NCBI GenBank assembly: GCA_002425765.1
Contig: DIMW01000015.1
Coordinates: forward strand, 62,001-126,000
From: Spirochaetaceae bacterium UBA5556
GTDB taxonomy: Bacteria > Spirochaetota > Spirochaetia > Treponematales > Rectinemataceae
Direction of reading: 5' to 3'
Length of the DNA: 64,000 nt
A program made the position numbers and the translations under genes. Positions 1 to 7,530 of this stretch are shown here, one piece after another (within the stretch, counting starts at the first letter, position 1; every line of letters starts with the position of its first letter). The notes below the pieces were generated by a model that saw nothing but the letters and a program-made list of their open reading frames with translations, ran no database searches and was not told the origin of the DNA.

Positions 1-1198
1 CTGTGAGGAGCGATTCCCTGCGCACTTCGATAACCCGTACCGGCTTACCTTTATCGGGAATCGCGAAATCCTCTTTCGTGAGCCACTTGATATTCACCGA
101 ATCGCGGATGGCCGTGGGAGCCGCGGCGAAATCCCGTACGAGCTCGCCGTTTCTCGCCACGATGTCGCCATTTTTGATGACTACCTTCGCTTCGAAACAT
201 TCGAACGAGGGGAAGGCTATGAAATCAGCCTTGTAGCCCGGGGCGACCGCGCCCTGGCCGGGAATCCCGAACCACCGCGCCGCGTTGCTCGACGCCACGC
301 GGATCGCGTCGATGGGGTCTATCCCCGCGTCGAGCATGAGCCGGAGCGAGAAATCCATGTGCCCCTCGTCGCGCAGGTCGTTGCAGTGCCGGTCGTCCGA
401 GCAGAGCATGAAGCGCGAGGCGTTTTCACGCCGCAGCGCGGGGAGCAGAACCCGAAGGTCCTTCGCGGTGGAGCCCTCCCTCAGCATGATGTACATGCCC
501 TTGCCGACCTTCTCCAGCGCCTCTTCCGGTGTCGTGCACTCGTGGTCCGAGCCGATGCCCGCCGAGATATAGGCGGAGAGGCTGGCCCCCCGCAGTCCGG
601 GGGAATGTCCGTCGATCGGCCGTCCGCTCGACTTGAACAGCGCGATCTTGTCCATGAGCTGAGGATTTTGGGCGAGCACACCCGGGTAGTTCATCACTTC
701 GCCCAAGCCCAGGACTCTGGGCTCCTGCAGGAACTGGTGCATGTCCGATGCGTAGAGGGCCGCGCCCGCGGTGTCGAAATCCGTGGCGGGCACGCACGAA
801 GGCACCATGAAATACACGTCGAGCGGGATATTCTGCGAGACGTTGAGCATGTAGCGCATGCCATCGTAGCCCATCACGTTCGCGATCTCGTGGGGATCGG
901 CGACCACGGTGGTCGTTCCCCGGGGAACAACGACTCTCGCGTATTCCGCGGGAGTGAGCAGCGAAGATTCGATGTGCACATGGGCGTCGATGAGGCCCGG
1001 CGCCAGAAACATTCCTTCGAGATCGGCAGTCTCTTTCGCGGCGAGCCCATCATTTATGCCCGCGACGTAGCCCCCCTTTACGGAGACCGTGGAATTCGCG
1101 AGAAAACGTCCGGAAAGAACATCGACGACCGTACAGTTCGTGTAATTTACATCGCAAGGCACCTTCCCCGTCGCCGCGTCGATGATTTCCCTGTTCAT
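1..1198 (-). CDS. ade: Adenine deaminase, C-terminus cut by window edge
   Basis: Converts adenine to hypoxanthine and ammonia in purine salvage (AdeC/Ade family of metal-dependent amidohydrolases, cytoplasmic). The 399 visible residues include the metal motif DAHVHIESS at about residues 71-79, GTTTVVADPHEIANV at 94-108, GLGEVMNYP at 164-172, DGHSPGL at 196-202 and SDHEC at 217-221, all typical of adenine deaminase rather than dihydroorotase or urease. Family members are usually 550-600 residues, so roughly the last third lies outside the window. The ATG overlaps the TGA of the upstream permease (ATGA), so it is probably translationally coupled and is the last visible gene of the nucleoside/purine transport operon. 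This context supports use of imported purines. The identity is secure; only the C-terminus is unseen. Confidence 0.93.
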   Translation of the reverse strand, partial: MNREIIDAATGKVPCDVNYTNCTVVDVLSGRFLANSTVSVKGGYVAGINDGLAAKETADLEGMFLAPGLIDAHVHIESSLLTPAEYARVVVPRGTTTVVADPHEIANVMGYDGMRYMLNVSQNIPLDVYFMVPSCVPATDFDTAGAALYASDMHQFLQEPRVLGLGEVMNYPGVLAQNPQLMDKIALFKSSGRPIDGHSPGLRGASLSAYISAGIGSDHECTTPEEALEKVGKGMYIMLREGSTAKDLRVLLPALRRENASRFMLCSDDRHCNDLRDEGHMDFSLRLMLDAGIDPIDAIRVASSNAARWFGIPGQGAVAPGYKADFIAFPSFECFEAKVVIKNGDIVARNGELVRDFAAAPTAIRDSVNIKWLTKEDFAIPDKGKPVRVIEVRRESLLT

Positions 1199-2145
1199 TT
1201 ATCCTCCCTCATATACGAAGTCCCGAGCGCCGCAGGCGCGCCCACCTTTTTGGAGAGCGCCTCCCACCATGTCATCAGCACAAGCACAACTATCGTGCCC
1301 ACATAGGGAAGCATATTGAGAAAGTTGGCAGGAATGCTAGTGCCCGAGGCCTGAAGGCGAAACTGCACGGCGTTGATCCCTCCGAAGAGCAGGGCTCCCC
1401 AGACCGCGCGCGCGGGATTCCACATCGAAAAGATCACGAGCGCGATGACGATCCAACCCCGCCCTCCGGTGATATTCTCGGACCAGCCCGGCGTGTAGGA
1501 GAGGGAGAGGTGCGCGCCTCCCAGAGCGATCAGCATGCCTCCGATTATCGTATAGAAATAGCGCGTCTTTGCCACGTTGATCCCCATCGCGTCCGCCGTC
1601 TGCGGATCCTCCCCCACGGAGCGGAGCCAGAGTCCCGGCCGCGTCTTGTAGAGGAAGAACCAGGCGAGGGGAATCAGCAGGTACACGGCGTAGGTCATGA
1701 TGTCCTGGTTCAGGAACGCCCCGAGGATCGGAATGTTCTTGGCCCAGTCCGGCGCGAGCGGCGCGATGCGCTCGGCGCGGAGTCCGACGAGCCTGAAGTT
1801 GTTCGTCGCGGGCCCCAATCTCTGGCCCAGGAATGAAGAGAACCCGGTGCCGAAGAGCGTGATGGAGAGTCCCGACACCACCTGGTTCGCCCTCATCGTC
1901 GTGGTGAGAAAGGCGTGCAGGAGCGCGAGGAGTCCCCCGATGCAGACGGCCACCAGAAAGCCGAGCACAATGCTGTGGCTGTAAAAGACAGTGGCGAACG
2001 CGGAGAGGGCGCCCATGAGCATGATCCCCTCGACACCCAGATTGAGAATGCCGCTGCGCTCGGTGAGGATTTCCCCGATCGTCGCGATCGTGAGGCTCGT
2101 CCCCGCGCGAATCGTAATCGTCAAAACCGAAGTGAGAAAATCCAT
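1195..2145 (-). CDS. Nucleoside/simple-sugar-type ABC transporter permease (second permease)
   Basis: Inner-membrane permease of 316 residues in the family that pairs with BMP (PnrA/TmpC-like) binding proteins, comparable to NupQ/YufQ of Gram-positive bacteria. It is strongly hydrophobic with about 8-9 predicted membrane segments. The family core IGEILTERSGILNLGVEGIM lies near residues 23-42, and GWIVIALVIFSMWNPARA lies in the C-terminal half. It lies 3 bases after the first permease and overlaps the adenine deaminase start by four bases. The neighbouring deaminase suggests that purine nucleosides or bases are the cargo, but specificity cannot be read from the permease itself. Confidence 0.9.
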   Translation of the reverse strand: MDFLTSVLTITIRAGTSLTIATIGEILTERSGILNLGVEGIMLMGALSAFATVFYSHSIVLGFLVAVCIGGLLALLHAFLTTTMRANQVVSGLSITLFGTGFSSFLGQRLGPATNNFRLVGLRAERIAPLAPDWAKNIPILGAFLNQDIMTYAVYLLIPLAWFFLYKTRPGLWLRSVGEDPQTADAMGINVAKTRYFYTIIGGMLIALGGAHLSLSYTPGWSENITGGRGWIVIALVIFSMWNPARAVWGALLFGGINAVQFRLQASGTSIPANFLNMLPYVGTIVVLVLMTWWEALSKKVGAPAALGTSYMREDK

Positions 2146-2148
2146 ACA

Positions 2149-3243
2149 TCACTCCTCGACCGGGTCGGGGCAGACCGCCTTCGCCTCGGGCCGAACCACC
2201 GAGAGCCTGTACTCGGTGAAGAGGGAGCCCGCGAGCATCGGAAAGAGAATGAGCCCCTGCATCACGACGCCCATCGCGGCGGGCAGCCCCATCACCATCT
2301 GCACCTGGTCGCCGCCCACCGCGAGCGCGGCGAGCGCGACCGCGACAAAGGGCACTGCCAGAGGGTTGAGCTGGCTCATCCACGCCACGATGATCGCGGT
2401 ATACCCATACCCGATCGAAAGGCCCTGCTGGAGCCGGTGGGAGATGCCGGTCACCTCGAAGGCGCCCGCGAGCCCGCACAGCGCGCCGGAGAGCATCACC
2501 GCGAGCGCGATATTCCGTTCGACCGCGATGCCCTGATAGCGCGCGGCCTTCTGGCTGGCGCCTATGATCTGAAGCTCGAAGCCCCAGCGCGTGCGCTTGA
2601 GCACGACCCATAGAATTATCGCGAGCGCGAGCGCGATCCATATGCCGATGTGCGCGCGGCCCATAATGCGCGGGAGCCATGCGTCCGCCGAGAACATGCG
2701 GGAGCCGGGGAAACCGTACCCCTTGGGGTCGCGCCATGGCCCGTAGTAGAGAAATTCGGAATACAGGATCGCGATGTAGTTCATCATCAGGGTGACGAGC
2801 GTCTCGTCCACCTTGAGCGAGGTCTTGAGGAGCGCCGGTACGCCCGCCCACAGGGCACCCGCCAGAAGTCCCCCGAGGAGGGCCCCGACGAGCAGGGAAC
2901 GACCCGGAAGAAAACGCTCCATGAAGAGGGCGACCCCGGCCGCGGCGACACCTCCCATCGTGAGCTGCCCCTCGGCGCCGATATTCCAGAACTTCAGTTT
3001 GAAGGCGATCGCGACGCCGAGCCCCGTCATCATGAGCGGTATGGCCTTCACCAGCGTCTCGGCGAAGCCGTGCGAAGAACCGAAGGCCCCCACGGCCATG
3101 GCCCCGAAAGTCTTGAAAGGGTTCGCTCCGAAAATCGCGAGCAGCAGCGCGGTCAGGACAAGGGAGACCAGAAAGGACACAAAGGGAACAAGGATGAGCG
3201 CGGTGACGGAGGTCGTTTTCCTCTTCTCAAACAGGAGTTTCAT
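2149..3243 (-). CDS. Nucleoside/simple-sugar-type ABC transporter permease (first permease)
   Basis: A 364-residue inner-membrane permease, the partner of the downstream 316-residue permease in a BMP-type importer (NupP/YufP-like). An N-terminal membrane segment is followed by the family region LKFWNIGAEGQLTMGGVAAA at about residues 84-103 and by further hydrophobic helices; the C-terminal 30 residues are polar. The ATG overlaps the ATPase stop codon (ATGA), indicating translational coupling. Two different permeases, one fused double ATPase and one BMP binding protein make a complete importer with adenine deaminase. The cargo is inferred to be purine nucleosides from this context. Confidence 0.9.
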   Translation of the reverse strand: MKLLFEKRKTTSVTALILVPFVSFLVSLVLTALLLAIFGANPFKTFGAMAVGAFGSSHGFAETLVKAIPLMMTGLGVAIAFKLKFWNIGAEGQLTMGGVAAAGVALFMERFLPGRSLLVGALLGGLLAGALWAGVPALLKTSLKVDETLVTLMMNYIAILYSEFLYYGPWRDPKGYGFPGSRMFSADAWLPRIMGRAHIGIWIALALAIILWVVLKRTRWGFELQIIGASQKAARYQGIAVERNIALAVMLSGALCGLAGAFEVTGISHRLQQGLSIGYGYTAIIVAWMSQLNPLAVPFVAVALAALAVGGDQVQMVMGLPAAMGVVMQGLILFPMLAGSLFTEYRLSVVRPEAKAVCPDPVEE

Positions 3244-4769
3244 GCGCCGGCCTCCCTGTCCATGCCCGCCATGAGCATGCCTATGTGGTCAATATTCACT
3301 GTGTTCGCATCAAAAATGCCCATTATCTTACCCTCGAAGAGCACGGCGACCCTGTCCGAAATCTGTAAGAGTTCATCCAAGTCCTCGGAGAAGAAGAGCA
3401 CCCCAAGTCCCGCGTCTCTCTGACTGACAAGCTGACGGCGGACCGTCTCAGTGGCGCCGACATCGAGGCCCCGCGAAGGATAGACCGCGACCATCAAGGT
3501 CCGCGCGGCGCCTATTTCCCGCGCCAGAATCGTCTTCTGGATATTGCCTCCGGAAAGAAATTTGACCTGGGTCTTTGGAGAGGGTGTCGAAATTTTGAAT
3601 TTCTCTATAAGCCTGCCTGCAAATTCAAATATCTTCTTTTGCAAGAGGAAAATGCCCGTGGCGAGTGGCCGGGAGCGATATTGCTTCATGGCAAGATTGG
3701 AGGCGACGCTCAGGTCTCCGGCGGCGCCGACCGAGGCCCTGTCCTGAGGAATATGGGCCACCCCGCGTCGGATGATTTCAAGCGGGGATTTGTTGGTCAT
3801 ATCCTCGCCCTCGATCTGCATTTTCCCTTTTGAGGATCGTCTCAACCCAGTGACGACTTCGGCAAGCTCCCTCTGCCCGTTGCCCGCGACACCCGCGATG
3901 CCCAAAATTTCGCCCGCGCGGAGCTGAAAGGATACATCCTTGAGCGCGGGCAGGCCTCTGTCCCCCAGCGCCTCGATGTGAGAGAGTTCGAGCACGACTT
4001 TGCCTGGGGTCATCGGTTTTTTCTCTATTTGAAATAGCACGTCCCGCCCGACCATCATGCGGGCAAGCTCTTTCGGCGTGGTTGCGGAAGTGTCCGTTTC
4101 GGCGACGACCTTCCCCTTCCGCAGCACCATCACGCGGTCGGAAAACTCCATCACCTCTTCCATCTTATGAGTGATGAAGATCGCTGATTTTCCTTCCTGC
4201 TTCATCACATGCACTACGCGATTGAGCTCGTGGGATTCCTGGGGAGTCAGGACGGCGGTCGGTTCGTCGAGAATCAATATCTCCGCGTTTCTGTAGAGAA
4301 GTTTCAGTATCTCGACCCGCTGTTGTTCCCCCACGGAGAGCTGCCAGATGCTCGCGTTTGGATCGACGTCGAGGTGGTACTGTTCCGCCAGGCCGACGAG
4401 CCGACTCCGCACCCGCTTCAAATCGGGCACGAAAGGTTCGTCGCGCAGACCGAGGATGGTATTCTCGAGCACATTCATCGAATCGACGAGCTTAAAGTTC
4501 TGATGCACCATGCCTATGCCATATTTCTGGGCATCGCGAGGGGAATGGATTTCGGCATATTTGCCGTCTATATAGATTTCACCCCTGTCGGGTCGATACA
4601 GGCCGCAGAGCACATTCATCAGGGTGCTTTTCCCTGCTCCGTTCTCCCCGAGGAGAGCCAGCACCTCGCCCTTGCGGAGCTTAAGATCGACACAATCGTT
4701 GGCGAGAACACCGGGGAAGGACTTGGAGATATTCCGCATTTCAACTTTCGGGATGGCGGTGTCGCTCAT
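3240..4769 (-). CDS. ABC transporter ATPase with two nucleotide-binding domains (BMP-type importer)
   Basis: A 509-residue cytoplasmic ATPase that drives the nucleoside importer. Two ABC domains are visible. The first has Walker A GENGAGKST, signature LSVGEQQRVEIL and Walker B LILDEPTAVLTP. The second has a degenerate Walker A (GVAGNGQRE), signature FLSGGNIQK and the family-typical PSRGLDVGA in place of a normal Walker B, so only one site may be fully hydrolytic, as in RbsA-like proteins. The start at 4769 (MSDTAIPKVEMRN) was chosen because the upstream in-frame extension crosses a transcription terminator and lacks family similarity. It lies 160 bases after the binding-protein gene and overlaps the first permease by 4 bases. 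Confidence 0.92.
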   Translation of the reverse strand: MSDTAIPKVEMRNISKSFPGVLANDCVDLKLRKGEVLALLGENGAGKSTLMNVLCGLYRPDRGEIYIDGKYAEIHSPRDAQKYGIGMVHQNFKLVDSMNVLENTILGLRDEPFVPDLKRVRSRLVGLAEQYHLDVDPNASIWQLSVGEQQRVEILKLLYRNAEILILDEPTAVLTPQESHELNRVVHVMKQEGKSAIFITHKMEEVMEFSDRVMVLRKGKVVAETDTSATTPKELARMMVGRDVLFQIEKKPMTPGKVVLELSHIEALGDRGLPALKDVSFQLRAGEILGIAGVAGNGQRELAEVVTGLRRSSKGKMQIEGEDMTNKSPLEIIRRGVAHIPQDRASVGAAGDLSVASNLAMKQYRSRPLATGIFLLQKKIFEFAGRLIEKFKISTPSPKTQVKFLSGGNIQKTILAREIGAARTLMVAVYPSRGLDVGATETVRRQLVSQRDAGLGVLFFSEDLDELLQISDRVAVLFEGKIMGIFDANTVNIDHIGMLMAGMDREAGA

Positions 4770-4877
4770 TGGCGGTTTCCTATGGTTATCCTGTCGAAAA
4801 ACAGGCACGGCAATTTCGGATATACTATGGACAAGGCAAACCTCACCATACCATGCGGGGTCTCGCCTCCGTAGATA

Positions 4878-4919
4878 CAAAAACGCCGGCATGCGCACCG
4901 GAGGGAACGCATACCGGCA
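4878..4919 (-). terminator. Rho-independent terminator/attenuator after the BMP gene
   Basis: On the minus strand, 11-base arms (4908-4918 and 4885-4895, one mismatch) enclose a 12-base loop and are followed by a run of five T (complement of 4879-4883). It lies between the binding-protein gene and the ATPase gene of the same operon. Partial read-through here would give the usual excess of binding protein over membrane components. Confidence 0.8.
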
Positions 4920-4929
4920 GCAGAATGAC

Positions 4930-6003
4930 TCATTGCACCTTGCCGACAACCCCTTCGACGAACCAGTCCATAGAGAGCTGCTTGTCATCGGGAATGACCT
5001 CGCCGGACTTGTAGACAACCTTACCGCTCTGGTCTTTTATCGGGCCGGTAAAGATGCTCCAGCCGCTCATGATCTTTTTCTGGGCGCCTTCCACTTCTTT
5101 TTTGACACTCGCGGGCACTCGCGGGCTCAGCGCGGACAGCCCCGCGATATTGTCCTTCAGCCCGCCCCAGAACGCGTGCGTCTTCCATGTCCCATTCAGC
5201 ACGTTCTGGATGGTGGCGATATAGTAGGTTCCCCAGTCCCAGACGGCGCTCGCGAGGACGGTGTCGCCCACGAACTTGCCCATGTCGGAGTCGTAGCCGA
5301 TGGAGAGCTTGCCCCGCTCCTGCGCGGCCTTCTGCGGCTCCGTCGTGTCCTGGTGCTGCGCGATGATGTCGCAGCCCGCGTCGAGCAGGGCGACCGCGGC
5401 TTCCCGTTCCTTGACGGGATCATACCATGTGTTGGTCCATACCACCTGCACCTTCGCGTTCGGATTCACCGAGCGGACTCCGAGCGTGAAGCCGTTGATG
5501 CCCCTCACGACCTCGGGAATGCCGAAGGCCGCGACGTACCCGATTTTGTTGGACTTCGTCATACGGCCGGCGATGATGCCCGTGAGATAGCGGGCCTCCT
5601 CAATGCGGCCGAAATAGGTCGCCATGTTGGGGGCGGTCTTGTAGCCGGAGCAGTGCTCGAAGATGACGTTGGGGAATTCCTGGGCGACCGCGTAGGTCGG
5701 GTCCATATACCCGAAGCTGGTAGCAAAGATTACGTCGAAACCTTGAATCGCATACTGACGGATTATGCGCTCCGCGTCGGGACCTTCAGGCACGTTCTCG
5801 ACGTATTTTGTCTCGATTTTGTCGCCGAAATATTTCTGGACAGCGAGACGGCCCCGCTCATGTTCATAGGTCCAGCCGAGATCGCCTGGCGGTCCGATAT
5901 AGACGAATGCTACTTTCAGAGGTTTCTTTGCTTGTGCGGTGGCGGGCAACACAAGAGAAACCACCATGAGCATCGCGACGAGACCAAGAATGATCTTTTT
6001 CAT
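4930..6003 (-). CDS. BMP family (PnrA/TmpC-like) ABC transporter substrate-binding protein
   Basis: Periplasmic receptor of 357 residues for a nucleoside-type importer. A classical signal peptide (MKKIILGLVAMLMVVSLVLP, cleavage probably after ATAQA) has no lipobox cysteine, so it appears to be soluble and not a lipoprotein, unlike many BMP homologues. The mature part has the BMP pattern with KVAFVYIGPPGDLGWTYEHERGR near the N-terminus, VIFATSFGYMDP and a central EARYLTGIIAGRMTKS. It has a good ribosome-binding site (AAGGAG, 6 bases before ATG) and its own promoter. It is the first gene of the purine uptake operon, which ends in adenine deaminase. Purine nucleosides are the most likely ligands, by context only. 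Confidence 0.92.
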   Translation of the reverse strand: MKKIILGLVAMLMVVSLVLPATAQAKKPLKVAFVYIGPPGDLGWTYEHERGRLAVQKYFGDKIETKYVENVPEGPDAERIIRQYAIQGFDVIFATSFGYMDPTYAVAQEFPNVIFEHCSGYKTAPNMATYFGRIEEARYLTGIIAGRMTKSNKIGYVAAFGIPEVVRGINGFTLGVRSVNPNAKVQVVWTNTWYDPVKEREAAVALLDAGCDIIAQHQDTTEPQKAAQERGKLSIGYDSDMGKFVGDTVLASAVWDWGTYYIATIQNVLNGTWKTHAFWGGLKDNIAGLSALSPRVPASVKKEVEGAQKKIMSGWSIFTGPIKDQSGKVVYKSGEVIPDDKQLSMDWFVEGVVGKVQ

Positions 6004-6048
6004 TGAGGGCTCCTTCGTTCGTTATGAAATCCAGACGGATCAAGTCCG

Positions 6049-6119
6049 ACAGCGCTATCGCGCTGTAAAAAGTGTAACTTTCAAATTGCCGGCTGTCAAA
6101 TAATAAATTTCGGCTGTCA
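6049..6119 (-). promoter_or_regulatory. Promoter of the BMP/purine operon with candidate operator sites
   Basis: On the minus strand there is a sigma-70-like promoter: TTGACA (6094-6099), 17-base spacer, TACACT (6071-6076). Just downstream lies a 7-base inverted repeat, ACAGCGC (6049-6055) and GCGCTGT (6060-6066) with 4 bases between, covering the predicted transcription start. The -35 region is also part of a direct repeat TGACAGCCG about 20 bases apart (6091-6099 and 6111-6119). Both are plausible regulator sites; the regulator is unknown. Confidence 0.6.
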
Positions 6120-6154
6120 GAGACATATTGTGTGCGAAATTGAAGCGCCACTCA

Positions 6155-6856
6155 TCAACGCGAGGTCACAAAGGCGTCCTGGCTCGCGCCGTGTACGGCC
6201 TTCACGGTGAGAAGCCATTTCTTGGCCTCGTCCGATGAGGCATAAGGGCCCACCTTCACCTGATAATAATTGCGGCCGCCGATCTCCTTCATCGCGATAA
6301 TTGCGCTCATGCCCCGGGAGACAAATTCATTGCGGAGCTTGTCCGCCGTAGCTTTTTCCGAAAAACTTCCTACTTGGATCCAATATTCGGAAGCCGAAGC
6401 GGAGGTTTTAGGAGGAGAAGGGGCGGGTGATGGTTTGGAGGCGGTGTTTGAAGACGTGGTCGGGGTTGAACCGGCAGGTTTGGCCGTGGTTGTTTTTGCA
6501 GGTGCCGATGAAGGGGCGGGAACCGGGACAGGGGTTGATGGCTTTTCTGTCGTCGCTTGATTCGCGGAGGGGGCTGGGACAACCACGACTGAGCTCGCCG
6601 GCTTAGATGAAATTGTGTTGTCGGTTGGAGCGGGAGTTTGAGAATTATCCTCCGACGATTGCACGACAATGCTTGGGAACGCAGAAAAGTCATTTGGGGA
6701 CAGCGGTTTGGCAGGTGCTTGTCCCGTCAGATCGAAAGGCTTCGATTGCGATACTTCGTTGGGCGGAAACAGAATGAAAGCGGTCAAACAAACTACGAGC
6801 GCGAATCCACTTATCGCCACCGCGATCCAGATAATTTTTTTTGAACGATCTGACAT
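6155..6856 (-). CDS. SPOR-domain protein with single membrane anchor
   Basis: A 233-residue envelope protein. A short basic N-terminus precedes one membrane helix (about residues 9-30), then a long low-complexity linker rich in Pro, Ser, Thr, Ala and Lys (about 45-155), then a C-terminal SPOR domain (about 157-233; YWIQVGSFSEKATADKLRNE, YYQVKVGPYASSDEAKKWL). SPOR domains bind denuded septal peptidoglycan glycans, so a cell-division or envelope role is likely, with the linker spanning periplasm and wall. The ATG has GAGG 7 bases upstream. It follows coaE by 56 bases on the same strand and may be co-transcribed with dnaJ-like/polA/coaE. The exact partner is unknown. Confidence 0.88.
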   Translation of the reverse strand: MSDRSKKIIWIAVAISGFALVVCLTAFILFPPNEVSQSKPFDLTGQAPAKPLSPNDFSAFPSIVVQSSEDNSQTPAPTDNTISSKPASSVVVVPAPSANQATTEKPSTPVPVPAPSSAPAKTTTAKPAGSTPTTSSNTASKPSPAPSPPKTSASASEYWIQVGSFSEKATADKLRNEFVSRGMSAIIAMKEIGGRNYYQVKVGPYASSDEAKKWLLTVKAVHGASQDAFVTSR

Positions 6857-6912
6857 CTGTAAACCTCTACCTTAATGTTATCGGCAGAAGTCTTCATTCA
6901 TTAAAGCACGGA

Positions 6913-7518
6913 TTATTTTCTGGCGTTGGTCGCAATTTTGTTCAATAGCGCCTCAGTACTGATTTTTAATTCAGCATTGGACCCGGAGTTCCACAGCATA
7001 TATATTGGCACCCCTTCTTTTGGCCTCAAGTCCCATAGATATTTCTGGTCCATTATTCTTTCCAGGGCGCCGTGTATCGAAAGGCGGTCTCTCCGCTGCG
7101 CCCGCAAGACTCTCTGATACAGGGAGGCCCGCACTTCGATCACTGCGTCACAGAGATTTATCTGTGGGAACCGGTACAGCAGGGCGGCGTTGATGCAAAA
7201 TTCTCCCCGGCCATTATTCCTCGCCTTTTCTATCTCCCCATCGAGCATTGAGAGCATAGCGGGGTGCACCGTGGTTTCCAATGCGCCGAGCCGGTTTTTG
7301 TCCGAAAAGACTATTGTGCCGAGCGTCTTTCGGTCGATTGACCCATCGTCCTTTCTTATAGACTCACCAAAAATTTCTATCAGCTGGTCCGAGACCTGCA
7401 AGAGCGCGGCGTGTCCGAGCTTGTCGACATCGACGACTTCCCAGCCATAATCGGCAAGAATCCCTGCGACTTCATTTTTTCCCGCGCAGTATCCCCCGGT
7501 AAGACCAATAATCTGCAT
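6913..7518 (-). CDS. coaE: Dephospho-CoA kinase
   Basis: Last step of coenzyme A synthesis: phosphorylates the 3'-hydroxyl of dephospho-CoA. It has 201 residues, the normal length. The N-terminus MQIIGLTGGYCAGKNEV contains the P-loop (residues 8-15), followed by VVDVDKLGH, the acceptor-binding region TLGTIVFSDKNRLGALETTVHPAM, and a lid with RAQRRDRLS. The P-loop reads GGYCAGKN where many homologues have GGIGSGKS, a variation within the family. It begins 12 bases after polA on the same strand, an arrangement often seen with polA and so probably co-transcribed. Confidence 0.93.
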   Translation of the reverse strand: MQIIGLTGGYCAGKNEVAGILADYGWEVVDVDKLGHAALLQVSDQLIEIFGESIRKDDGSIDRKTLGTIVFSDKNRLGALETTVHPAMLSMLDGEIEKARNNGRGEFCINAALLYRFPQINLCDAVIEVRASLYQRVLRAQRRDRLSIHGALERIMDQKYLWDLRPKEGVPIYMLWNSGSNAELKISTEALLNKIATNARK

Positions 7519-7530
7519 CGATTCATCTCC

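Noticed and set aside
359..1306. 315-codon plus-strand frame
   Set aside because: Lies antisense to adenine deaminase and has the composition of a shadow frame; the minus strand encodes all deaminase motifs.
1337..2851. 504-codon minus-strand frame
   Set aside because: Wrong frame across two clear permease genes; rich in Arg, Gly, Asp and His with no hydrophobic pattern.
4624..6006. 460-codon plus-strand frame
   Set aside because: Antisense to the BMP binding protein and the ATPase start; no motif and it crosses a terminator.
5864..6151. 95-codon minus-strand frame upstream of the BMP gene
   Set aside because: Covers the BMP promoter and runs out of frame into the BMP gene; no ribosome-binding site.
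5900..6155. Purine riboswitch before the nucleoside importer
   Set aside because: The predicted leader is about 60 bases with only a 7-base hairpin; none of the conserved junction elements of purine or PRPP riboswitches is visible.
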